Assembly: GCA_907165275.2 (NCBI GenBank)
Contig: OU015661.1
Span: forward strand, 1,247,501-1,311,500
Direction: 5' to 3'
Source of the DNA: Zygaena filipendulae
Taxonomy: Eukaryota; Arthropoda; Insecta; Lepidoptera; Zygaenidae
DNA length: 64,000 nucleotides
Shown here one piece after another: positions 1-11,400 of the stretch (position 1 is its first letter; the number at the start of each line of letters is the position of its first letter). The translations under genes and the position numbers were made by a program. The notes under the pieces are model-generated. The model made no database searches and was not told the DNA's origin. It was given only the letters and a program-made list of their open reading frames with translations.

Positions 1-1332
1 AACACATAGTGTGTACGATCGAAAATAAAATGTTGATTTAAAATTTTAAAGACTTATTGATGGTAGGACAGACAAACACAAAAATATTAGGTATCTATAC
101 TTGGATATAATTCATGGAACGTCATACGTATCATATTTTTACATGCATAATAAATGAATGTATGAACTTTAGTGTATAATAATAATAATATATTTTATTA
201 AAACAAAATAAAATAAAAAAACAATTAGGAAAATGAAATAATATTTTACTAATTTTCGATGACTATTGTTGAACTGCCCAACCGATTTTGAGTTAGTAAA
301 AGTAGGTAGGTACACGAAAAATTGAGCTTTACTCATGCACACACACATTTGTGATTCCACGTAGAATTTTCCCCACAAAATTTTTATTACTAATAACACT
401 ACAAAATTTTTTCCTTCACCAACTGTTTGTTAAATGTTTGTGTTGAATACAACATCGAAAGCGACACTTGAACAGAACTCCATCTACCAACAACCCTATC
501 GCAAACCCATTCAGCGCAGTCTTGACTCTCGTTCGAACCTACTACCACAGCCTAAAACTACAACGCCCATGAATCACTACGCTAGCGTTCGAACGTATCT
601 ATATATCTACTTCTAATCTAGTAAAACGCTTATTGTACTATCTTATTTCTTAGTTTACTATAAAGTATTAAGGTTGGTGCACACAGCCGGCGTAGCGGCA
701 CGGCGACGCGACGCTAACGTGACGCTATAAGTTACATCTTAGGAGATATCGCAATTTTAAAATAACATGGCAGCAAAATAACTGCGCGCCCATTTATGAT
801 CATGAGCAAAACTGACGGGCAGTCATGAGGGGGAAGGGCGGTAGTCCCAGTTAGCTCTGCGGGATACCATGCCGCGCGGCTCAGACACTCAGACGCTATA
901 ATGAAGATGTTATAATGAAGTTAGGCTACTTTGGAGGTTCCTGCGGGAATCCCGAAACTCACGCCGGTGAAACCGCGGGGCACAGCTAGTATATTATATA
1001 CTTACTGATCTATACAGGTGTAAGGTTAAACAAGGGACATATTGAAGCCCATAAGAAAGGGTGTGCCCTTTCTTGTGTGCAGTGAAGACACTGTGTTTGC
1101 CCTTTTCTTATCTCATACAGATCAGTATAATTCAAACAATGACGTCACGTCGTCGTCTCGCCGCACCACTGTGTGTTCCAATCTTGACAATGGTATAGCG
1201 ACCAAATACCTAATAACATAAAGACTATTTTTAATTAAGCATCACCTTTGTAAAACCCTTATAAACAACGACTCTACGAGGAACAACCAAGCCAAAGAAC
1301 TAGATAAAAAAAACTTAGTGTTTATGAATTAC
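1..1332. other. Intergenic, no gene recognised
   Basis: AT-rich sequence downstream of the Ig/FN3 gene. A small GC-richer patch at 675-900 opens with a GGTTGGTGCACAC-like end often seen on MITEs. A Rep-A fragment (minus orientation) lies at about 925-990. The 60-codon frame at 434-616 has no recognisable domain. Confidence 0.5.
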
Positions 1333-1420
1333 TAGCTGGTACCAGCGCTTTCACAAGCGTTAATTTCAGAGTTCCTGCGGGAATTCCAGGATAAAAGTAC
1401 CCTATGTCCTTCTGTAGTGT
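1332..1420 (+). repeat. Rep-A fragment
   Basis: Plus-oriented fragment beginning ACTAGCTGG and containing the diagnostic gagttcctgcgggaattcc and aaagtaccctatgtcctt blocks shared with more than 20 places in this window. Confidence 0.7.
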
Positions 1421-1472
1421 TACGGGCATTCTCAGTTTTTAGTCATCAATACGCCGTTGTAGCCGTCACTCA

Positions 1473-1709
1473 CCGCCGCACTCAGAGTCGACTTTAATGA
1501 TTACTTAGTTAAGTATAGATTTTTAAAACAAAACTGCCGCAATCAGAGACGTTCAGTAAATTAATGTTAATTGGCATTTAATGAGATGTAACATAATTAG
1601 TTAAATGTCGATTAACATTAATTTACTGAACGTCTCTGATTGCGGCAGTTTTGTTTTAAAAATCTATACTTAACTAAGTAATCATTAAAGTCGACTCTGA
1701 GTGCGGCGG
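1473..1709. repeat. P-MITE copy 1 (snap-back MITE)
   Basis: About 237 bp and nearly a full palindrome. The two arms start CCGCCGCACTCAGAGTCGAC and each holds a second block beginning ACTGCCGCAATCAGA. It has no coding capacity. The flanks are TCA and TAA, so the 3-bp duplication is imperfect here. Confidence 0.9.
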
Positions 1710-1934
1710 TAAAATTGTTTTCTTTTTGTTACTCATTTTGTATTCTCATGGTTTTATGTCCAGGGTCTACCAGCTACCTATCTTTTTAAGTCTTATTTAT
1801 AACCTTACCTACATCGAAATTGTCCATTGCAAATTTGACTGTACAGTGTAGGTACACACAGCATCCTTGGGGTGGATATTAAAATAGACGAAATTTCCAA
1901 TAGATACTGTTTTTGAAAATAAAAAAATTCTATA

Positions 1935-2142
1935 CTACTTAATATTATAAAGAGGAAAGATTTGATTTTTTTGATTGTTTGTTACGATTTAAATCAAACC
2001 ACTGGACTGATTTCAAAAATTCTTTCACCATTAAAAAGCTACATTATCCCTGAGTAACATACGCTTTATTTTAATCTGGAATTCCCGCGGGAACTTCGAA
2101 ATTATCGCGGGTGTAATCGCGCGGGGCAGCTAGTAATAGTAA
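1935..2142 (-). repeat. Rep-A copy
   Basis: Minus-oriented, from an AATATTATAAAGAGG end to GGGGCAGCTAGTAATA, with the ttcccgcgggaa core at 2083-2094. Confidence 0.7.
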
Positions 2143-2248
2143 TAGATGACGGGGTCTGGGGACAATATCAGAGGAAGTTACTATCGAATTGCGGGGAACA
2201 GCGATTTCAGATACGGTTCGAGTAATTTAAGTCTTGGAGTAAGACATA

Positions 2249-2485
2249 CGGCCGCACTCAGAGTCGACTTTAATGATTACTTAGTTAAATATAGATTTTT
2301 AAAACAAAACTGCCGCAATCAGAGACGCTCAGTAAATTAATTTTAATTGTCATTTAATGAGATGTAACTTAATTAGTTAAATGCCAATTAACATTAATTT
2401 ATTAAACGTCTCTGATTGCGGCAGTTTTGTTTTAAAAATCTATACTTAAGTAAGTAATCATTAAAGTCGACTCTGAGTGCGGCCG
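2249..2485. repeat. P-MITE copy 2
   Basis: Same snap-back structure as copy 1, ending in CGGCCGCACTC and GAGTGCGGCCG. Flanked on both sides by ATA (2246-2248 and 2486-2488), a 3-bp target duplication. Confidence 0.92.
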
Positions 2486-2589
2486 ATAGAGTACTTTTAT
2501 GCAGATACAAACAGTTCTAGAGAAAATACCGAGATTTAGATTTATCGGGTTAAACCCAGGCACCGTATTTAAACCGGTTTGATTGCCCA

Positions 2590-2775
2590 TCTATCACTAC
2601 ATATAAGTATAAACAACACAACACAACAAACAGTTTAAAACTACCCAACGGATTTTCATGCGGTTTTCACCAATAGATAGGGTGATTCAATGCGGGAAGT
2701 TTATATCTATATTTGAATCTGGAATTCCCGCAGGAACTCCGAAATTACCGCAGGTGATACCGCGGGGGACATATA
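2590..2775 (-). repeat. Rep-A copy
   Basis: Minus-oriented, with ctggaattcccgcaggaact and the accgcaggtgataccgcggg end near 2700-2770. Confidence 0.65.
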
Positions 2776-5032
2776 AACAATACTTTTATGATTTCAAAGG
2801 AAGATCTACGAAAGAAGACAGTATAATTATGTGAATTGTGATACATTCACACATCGTTATTATAGCATTACGATACGATTAGTTACACCTAATAGAAACT
2901 ACAAGGAAAGTTAGTATTAAGTATTAATTAGCGTTAGAAGCAACCGTTTGCTTTATATAAAAAAAAATCTAATAGTAAGTATACAATTTTGTGAAAATTA
3001 ACTTATAACAAACGGCTTACATAATTGACTCAATCAGATATATTCTAGACGACTGCAGAAATGCAACAAGATCAATAAAATCAAGCAACTAAAGCCACAC
3101 TAGAGCGTAACTCTATAAAAAAAAGAGTATTATCTAAGAAGTATTATAAGTATTTCATTCAAAAATAAATCGATAGAAGAATATTTTAAATAGAAAACAT
3201 ATTACATATCTATTAATTTTCATGATAATGCTGCAGTATTGCAACTCCTTAAATAAATGTTTCCAAAGTAGTTTTTCGCAGTTTTTGTTCACACAGAATA
3301 TCGTCATAAATTAGTATATTTTAGCCTATTTTATATTATGTTTGTTTATTTTTGTTGTAGGTATGTTGTGCTGAAATAAATGTATTTTCTTTCTTTCTTC
3401 TTCTATTTAACATATTCTTCAGTGAGTAAAAGCGATATAAAAAAAATGATATTATGTTCGACTTTGATCAACTCATTGACAGGATTTATTTTGTATGATT
3501 AATATAATCGAAACATCGATATTATTGCATTCTGTTTTTCATAGATAAACTCGTTTACGAAGGAAAGTTTCGAAATAGGATGTTCTCTATAGTTATAGGT
3601 ATTCATCACTTCACTCTCTCTAAGGCTCACCTGATATGCAAACACTTCATGCTATACAAAAATAAACCACTCTGCACGTGTACAACAATTACTCGGTACA
3701 TTATATTATTAATATTATAAAATATCTGTATACGAATACGGATGGGCCAAATATAGTTTTGCGTATTTCACAATAAAAAAATATGTTTTTTTTTGTACAC
3801 TTCGAGCGTGCACAAAGCACTATACATTTATAGAAAGATGTCTTTGTCTTTATTTCTTTGGTAATTATTTTTCGATTGACTTATGAAAGCTTAAAATTAT
3901 TGCGTATTTTTTTTTGACAAAAGTAACTTTTTTATTTTAAAGTAAGACAACTTTTCGATGGATAGTGGCCTTTTGAATAGGCGTAGCAACGGCATTTTCT
4001 ACACTGACTCACTCACTAACATTTTTAGGAACGACTAGGCATGTATTGTATGTACAACCATGGACCAATTAAACATGTTTATTGGTCCATGGTACAACAT
4101 AAATTGTTAAATCAAATTTTTCTACCTCTCCCCTTCGTTGCCATGTTATATACAATCTGTACATAGATCCAATACAGAGCACACACCAGCCTTATTAACA
4201 ATTCGTTGCCTTCAAGTGTCCCCTGGGCCCTGGTGTTTGTATGGTTCATCTACAATTCAACTCATCTGTATTTTTGGTACATCCTTGATCCTTAGCCATG
4301 TCGCATTGGATATAACAATTTAGTAACAGAAAGTAATTATTTACAATTTACATTATAATAGCGTATTTTAAAACGATATAAATTAAACCAGATACATAAT
4401 TATGTGAAAACAATATGTAAATAAAATTGAAGAAACTATAGAAATAGTTTTTTTTTAATTATTAGATATTAATGCGTGAGATCTTTCTTAAAATATAAAA
4501 AAAACAACTTTTGCAAGTAGTTAATTATATAAAATTATAAACTAAGTATGCAAAACTAATTTGCTAATTAGGTATCTATATTTTTCGGCACTACAATGAA
4601 CATTATAAAGTCTCTGTTACATAATATTGTAGGTACTAAAACAAATTATTCTAGTTCTATGAATGCACGGAAATTGCAAAAATCTAACTACATATATAGC
4701 TGCACCAAGCCCGATCTTGCAAGACCAAAAAATGAAGCGATCATCTGACAATTACGCCTATAACTGTGTGTATATTTTGTATCAAAATTAAATGCAAGCA
4801 ATGATGCATATTAAATAGAATATATAATTAAACATTCGTGAAATCAACACTATCGCATTAATTTATTTATGATACATATTATGTATATCTACAATAATAA
4901 CATGGCGAACCTAGTATTAAACGCTTACCACATAGTTTCTCTCTCAATTTAAAAGTAAGTTCATTCCAAATAGTTTTTCTAAAAGTCAATAATTTTCGAA
5001 AAAGATTGCATTTAACTTGAGTATTAATAATA
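2776..5032. other. AT-rich intergenic stretch
   Basis: No gene recognised. The only structured element is a near-perfect hairpin at 4058-4092, whose arms read ACCATGGACCAAT and ATTGGTCCATGGT around a 9-base loop. Confidence 0.6.
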
Positions 5033-5139
5033 CGGCAGCACTCAGGGTCGTTTTAATGATTACTTAATTTTAAGTAAAGTATAAAGAAATTACTGCCGCA
5101 CTCAAAGACGTTCATTAAATTAATGTTAATTGGCATTAA

Positions 5140-6436
5140 CCCTAGAAAGATAATCATATTTTGATGTACGTAGAAGATAATCATGCGTAAAATTGACGCA
5201 TAAGTTTTAAGTAGTAGTAATGTGATTTTTTATTTATTGATTTAAATAAACTTTATCAGTATTATTTTCTTACACTCTGATAAAATGATAAATACCATAA
5301 TTAGTATATTTATATTTATTTATTATATAAAAACAAGACCGAACCATAAAACGTCTTCAAAAATCAACAAAAATTTGGAATATTTTTTCTTTTATCACAA
5401 ATAACTTTTTTTTCCTAATTATCAGCCATTTTAAGTTATTAACTCAGTAATAAAGACATTATATATATCACATGATAGGAACATACAGTTATATTCCAAT
5501 AAGTCAGATACAACTTTCTTCCATATCCAGGTATATTATGTTGTTGGCAAATAGATTTTTTTGCATTTTCACGATGCATTTGCCTTTCGTCGTATTTTTT
5601 CCTCACTGCTGTCATCATCAGGATGCCAATTAAAGCACGGATTCATTCATTCTTGTCACGAAATATAGCAACAATCCAACGTTATGTCGGTATTTGTCCA
5701 TCTTACAATTTCGATAGATATTATTTCATAAGTAAAAAAAAATTTAATCTTGAGAGGATCATATACATGTCGGACTCCTTTGACATCTAACAATATTCAG
5801 TGCTGATACTCTGTTACGTCTTGTGACCTTCAAAGTCAATCAGCAATCCTTGCCTCTAACAGTCCGCTTTGGCAAGTTCAGTATTCGATGAGAAGCCGAG
5901 AAATAAGCCAGTTGATGAATCATTTCTTCGTGTAAGGGTTCGTTTCTGCTGGACGTCGCCTTGTCTGCTCTCTCCTTAGTCATAAAACCTTTTTCGAAGT
6001 CACTCTGCACGTCTTCACTCTCATGTCCTCACAGACGGCTTCGTCATCACGCTCTAAAAAAACGCTCAGGATTCGATCTTCTCCCAAAATTCTACTGTCC
6101 ATTATCGCGTTATTTTATCAGGATATCTACGAAAATATATAAATAATACATAAAACAAAGTAACAAGTATCATCAGATAAAAAAACAGCATGAATGTCTA
6201 TTTAGGTCAAAATCTCAAAAATCACTTAAAAGATAATCATGCGTCATTTTGACTCAACGTGGTAGTTATATTTCCAAATTGATGACACTTACCTCAGTGA
6301 GACATGCGCCTCACGGAAGGTCTAAGCAACGTGAGAGATGTCCTAAAAGCACAGCAACAGATTCACAAAATTAAAAACGAGAGAGCAATATTTCCAACGC
6401 ATATGCGTCAATTTTACGCAGATTATCTTTCCAGGG
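5140..6436 (-). mobile_element. piggyBac element, internally deleted (1.3 kb)
   Basis: Both ends are flanked by TTAA (5136-5139 and 6437-6440). The left end reads CCCTAGAAAGATAATCAT and the right end, reverse-complemented, CCCTGGAAAGATAATCTG. Each is followed by the subterminal repeat TGCGTAAAATTGACGCAT, after a longer spacer on the left end. These are the signatures of the moth piggyBac transposon, and the subterminal sequence around 6235-6420 also matches that element's 5' end closely. Length 1297 bp, against about 2.5 kb for a full element, indicates an internal deletion of about 1.2 kb. The transposase remnant runs right to left. It cannot encode a working transposase but keeps both ends, so it could in principle be moved if an active piggyBac were present. 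Confidence 0.93.
5504..6102 (-). pseudogene. piggyBac transposase remnant
   Basis: An ATG at 6102-6100 opens MDSRILGEDRILSVFLERDDEAVCEDM, similar in layout to the acidic piggyBac N-terminus. Near 5610-5530 the reverse strand reads IRRKANAS followed by KCKK, the cysteine-rich C-terminal piece, interrupted by stops, with a candidate end at 5504. About two thirds of the 1.8-kb transposase gene is missing and several frame disruptions are present. Confidence 0.75.
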
Positions 6437-6734
6437 TTAAATAATTAGGTTAAATTCAGGTAAATGCCAATTAACATGAATTTAATGAACGTGTCTGATT
6501 GCGGCAGTTGTGTTTTTAAAATCTTTACTAAAATTAAGTTATCATTAAAACGACTCTGAGTGCGGCCGATGTTGAGAACGTTAAACTAGACTTCTTCTAT
6601 ACACCACAAGTGCTATGTTTAAGTCCCCCTAGCCAAGTTGACAATCTACAACCGTTAACAGTTAACACATAGAAAACTGAGAGACGAATCGTCATGTCAT
6701 GTGGTCACGTAAAGTCGTCCAATCAAAAGTCTTA

Positions 6735-6971
6735 CCGCCGCACTCAGAGTCGACTTTAATGATTACTTAGTTAAGTACAGATTTTTAAAACAAAACTGCC
6801 GCAATCACACAAGTTAAATAAATTAATGTTAATTGGCATTTAACTAATTAAGTTAAATCTCATTAAATGCCAATTAACACTAATTTACTAAACGTCTCTG
6901 ATTGCGGCAGTTTTGTTTTAAAAATCTATACTTAACTAAGTAATCATTAAAGTCGACTCTGAGTGCGGCGG
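6735..6971. repeat. P-MITE copy 4
   Basis: Snap-back copy, CCGCCGCACTCAGAG to CTCTGAGTGCGGCGG, flanked by TTA at 6732-6734 and 6972-6974. Confidence 0.93.
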
Positions 6972-7094
6972 TTAGTTTTGCGTGATCACGTGACATAACG
7001 GCTTCGTTACTTAGTTCTCTATGCGTTACCTAACGATTGCAGATTGTCAACTTGGCTAGTGGGCTGGTGGGTATGCAAAGCTTTTACCACACTG

Positions 7095-7330
7095 GCGGTT
7101 TGATAGCACTGTTGGTGCAGTGGTGAGTAAACCTGACTGCTATGTCGGGGTCGCGAGTTCGATCCCAGATCGATGACGTGATCAAAATCTGTGTTCACCT
7201 CGAGTCTGGGTGAAGAAGTAATAGGTAGGTATATCAGTTTTCTGGTATCGGCCAATAGTACAAGCACTGCTTAGTTTGTTACGATGGCGTTATGTTAATG
7301 TCCTATCATTCTTATTATTACACCCCAGCG
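7095..7330 (+). mobile_element. tRNA-derived SINE (diverged)
   Basis: A pol III A-box-like GGTGCAGTGGTGAGTAAACC and B-box-like GCGAGTTCGATCCC are spaced as in a tRNA-derived SINE head. It does not fold into an intact tRNA. Confidence 0.6.
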
Positions 7331-8281
7331 CCGGTCGGACCCTGGCCTAACTCCTACCTCCTCTTCCGAGACCCGGTGGTATCCCAATGACCCTTCTGAT
7401 AGGGTTTTTTCACGTGAAAAAAAAAACAGAGGCCATAAAGTATAAACCTCTATGCTTTTTTATTTAATTTTAAAAAAACAATTTGGAATGCTCAGTCGAA
7501 ACGACCGATTTATTATTATTATTTATTATTTTAATATTGAACCTGTAGGCTATTCCGTCACACCGATTTAGCTGATATGTCCAACTTTACCCTTGCGCCA
7601 ATTACTCATTATGTCAATTAAATTATAGCACACATTACATTAATATAATTAGCACAGCAGTAATATACATTATGTTCGATATCACTTAATTAGGTACGTG
7701 TATAATTATCACATACGAACAGAATTAGCGCCGCCAAGCGTTATTAAATCTTCTCCTGTGATTTACACAATTTTTAATTTTTCTAATATTTTTTTTTTCG
7801 CATCATAAAACTCACCACTCAGCATCCGAATTTTATTGGATCGTCAGGGCTAGCTTTCATACCAGTTTAAATATTTAGTTTTGCTTTATTATTATTATAA
7901 TCTAATTTTGGAAAATAATAGTAGGTAAATTTTGTTATCTGGCGAACACTAATATTTAAGAAAAAAACAATTTGAGAGAATTATGTCTTTCTTAATATTT
8001 TCTTTCGGCGTCAATTTCTTATTGAAAAAAAATGTATTAAATTAGATAAGTAGGTATGCTTAGTGAATAAAATGCAGCACGAGAAAATATCTATTGTAAT
8101 TCGTATGAAAACTAGCTCTGATGACCAACGTTATGCGGCGAACACATAACTTGGGTTCGCTGAACGTAGGTACCCTACCTACCTACTGAAAAGAGCACAA
8201 TGTTGTTGTCATTTAAAATCATGACGTCATATTCCCGGAATCGGTGCGATAGAATATCCTAAGGCTAAGCATTGACGAGAA
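7331..8281. other. 3' flank of the Ig/FN3 gene
   Basis: AT-rich. A TTTATT at about 7883-7888 (AATAAA on the minus strand) is a candidate polyadenylation signal for the Ig/FN3 gene, about 400 bases past its stop. No gene recognised. Confidence 0.4.
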
Positions 8282-8442
8282 TCAGACTTGTCGGGGCTTC
8301 CCCGGGCCGCTGGGGCGCTCGGTCGACTTGATGATGGACGCCACGAACGCGTCCCGCGGACGCATCGGCTCCGTCTCCATGAAGCCGGGGTTAAGTATTA
8401 TGTTAGGCACTAGTTCCATGGCGTCTTGTTCCTCTCCGTAGT
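8282..8442 (-). CDS. Ig/FN3 gene exon 7: cytoplasmic tail and stop
   Basis: Codes DYGEEQDAMELVPNIILNPG, then FMETEPMRPRDAFVASIIKS and a tail ending PRQV, TGA at 8284-8282. Phase 1 from exon 6 joins at CCATAG|ACTACGG. The acceptor has no pyrimidine tract, but a perfect TACTAAC branch-point lies upstream and no other AG occurs for about 100 bases. An acidic, proline-rich tail; no SH2 or PDZ-type motif is certain. Confidence 0.8.
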
Positions 8443-11400
8443 CTATGGCCGGTGGTTTCGGGTTAGTAATACGTACCATCACCGTGTGTATGTGTGTTTG
8501 TTTGTTAGTGTGCGGCCCCCGCAGTCCAAGCGTGCGTTCCAAGCGAGTGCAATAGAAGGGGAAGAAGAAAAAATTACGAATGAATAAAAATGATTTGAAT
8601 ATAATATTATGTAGGTATATCAAGAAAAATCTTTAAATCTTTATGCTTGCAGGAAGTAATGCAAGATACATGCGAATAAAAAAATTTAATAGTAAAAAGT
8701 AGGTTATCATGAAAACTGGCGAGTTTTTCACTATGCCTATAACACTAAAAATAAATTCGAAAATTAGGTGCTATTTCAGTTACGGTGGATCGTCAGGGTT
8801 ACTTTTAATACGAATCTCAGATACGATATTTTCTTACACAATTACTGCTTTTTATTTATTGTACTTGATTAATAAAATACCTACTCAATTTTATGCAATA
8901 TTAGCAATATCAAAATGTAGCAAGAAAACTAAATTTGAAAAAAAAAAAAATCATATGAAAACTAGCCCCGACAATCAACCTTAAGGTAAGAGCGAAATCG
9001 GTTCATTTTCATAGCACCATTGCGCTCAAGGTATGCGTTATTTTGAAGGCATATTCAAAACTGTATTATATGATTAAGTAAAATAAATTTTTTTAGGCTC
9101 CACTACTGCTATAGGTACGCTTCTCAAACTCGATACACTCTCAAATCATTGCTTGTCTTCTTCATTTTCCAATGCGATGGGCGAGACAGAATGTCTTGAG
9201 AACGTATGCTGTTTGAGAAGCGTTCATTTATACCAACCTTTTTAGATACCTAATTAATCAAATGACGAGTTCATTCATGATGTTATATGGTCTTCATTTA
9301 TAATTGTTTTAGTGTGAACTTTAAAATAAATAGGTACCTATTTATTTAGATTTATAGTAGATATATTATTTTACTACGACACTAAAATTATTTTACGCAA
9401 TATCTCTGAAAAGCGTGGTAACTTTGCGACTATTATTTCTTATTTAAAAAAGTCTAAGAGGTAAATAACTTTATTTATTTCAAAACATGGTCCAAGTTTA
9501 AGTAGATAGTTATATTATGTGTCATACGATTGGTATTATAAGATAGCCAGGTACTTTGATCAAATATGGTAAATATATTATATTATATGTAATTTTTGTA
9601 CCAAAGTGCGCACTATTAGAAAATCTATAGGACAATTTTAATTCATCAAGACCAGTCTTCAAGACTCGAAAGAAGTACTAATCTAAAAATCGAGTCTTCA
9701 CTATTGGCACAAAATATGCGCGCCCAATTATTTATCAAAGTAGGATTGGTAGGAAACTACCAACTTTTGAATAATATCTATATCTAGGGCAAATTTCGTG
9801 TTGGCAACACTGCCACACCATAACATCTGAAATAATTTAATACTCCTAAAAGGCTTCTAAGGCAAAACTTTGACGAATGAAATATTATTTTTACTATTTT
9901 GGCGAAATCTTATCCTAATTAATTTTTCCACTTTCAAGCGCTAAACTTAAAACCGCGCCGTAAACGTTATATTGTCAAAAAATGTAATTTTAAATACCGC
10001 TACCATTAAAAACTTAGCGTATATTAAAGATTTAAAAGTTTAAAATTTAATTATTTCTTTAATTAATAATTTTATGAATGAATTAAGTATAAACAATTGT
10101 ACCTAATACTTAAACTGTCTAAAGTTCGACTCCTATAGATTCAAAATACAATGTATTTATTTTTTATATAAACTTTTTAGGATTTGGTGCTTGAAGTGGT
10201 GCAGATTGATACTTAGCTTTAATTAAAAAAAGAATAATATAACTATAATATATAATTTCAAAATTGACTTTTAGCAGTGACATTGGTCCACAGCGTAATA
10301 TAGATTGTGGTGAAAGATATAATAATTTCGAATAGCGATATAGTTTAAAGCGAAAACTATTTTGTCCAGTTACAAAATCCAGACAAAAAATGTCTATCTA
10401 TAGATCGAATGGTCCGAAGATTTTGTATTAGAACTTTATTGTATACTTACTTTATTTGCGTGTATAATAATAATTATTATTGTTACAAATATATCTTGTT
10501 ATAAATAGACTCTAGTTAGTGCAAATAGAATACAGATATGTCGTAGGAATGTTTTATAAATTGATGTAAAGCTTATTTGTTATTATTTTGTGTACTTTTA
10601 TAATTGTTAAAGCTACTATCAAATCCAGAACTTTAGGAAGCATCTAGTCTTATGAAACACTTTTTTTAACAACTCTATATTATTTGTATTTTTAAACTGT
10701 TTTTTTTTTGTTTTTTATAAAAAATCTAACTATTTATAAATGTTATTAATTTTGAAAAGTTCATTTTAAATATTATAATTAAAAATTTTAATAGCTTGGC
10801 ACTGCACTTGTACAATTAGGAATTATTTTCGTATTGGATTATATATTTTTGATTAATTTTAAAAATACAAAAAAGGTGTGCTTTGAATTTAGTAAAAGTA
10901 CCTAATTCTTATCATTAAAATTTTGTAAAATGGCCTAAATTCTAAACACTACTAACTAGACAACCAAGTTAATAAAGCAATAATTATATATATCAATGAA
11001 ATATCTATTTATGTTTATTATATTAATGACTTTGTATTTTAATTTATATCACAGGCTATATTTATATCGCGTTCATATTCCAAAAGTTTACAAAGCACTT
11101 TGCCCACATAGGTAGCCAAATCTACTTTAATTAGATAAAAAAAAGCAGATAACGGTTAGATTGTCTGTAAGCCTTTTGTGCCATACAAACATACCGAACA
11201 CTACATTTATAGATCGATCGATATATGACTACGCTATCGATCGAATGAAAAAAATTCACGTAATTATTTTTTTGGAAAATTTTACTGTAAAATATCACGT
11301 TTTTTGTTTTTGGTAAAAATGTTATGCGAAACTTACAAGTAATAAATAACACGTCAAGTTGACTGAATCAAGTATCTACTAAACTCAATTTTAAACGACT

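Larger units (their letters stand above)
5033..6568. repeat. P-MITE copy 3, split by piggyBac
   Basis: The left part (5033-5139) and right part (6441-6568) together make one diverged P-MITE. The piggyBac relic sits in the TTAA of the central GGCATTTAA block, showing that the MITE is older. Confidence 0.88.

Noticed and set aside
434..616. 60-codon plus frame near the left edge
   Set aside because: No domain, splice context or homology that I can recognise. Length is within chance expectation.
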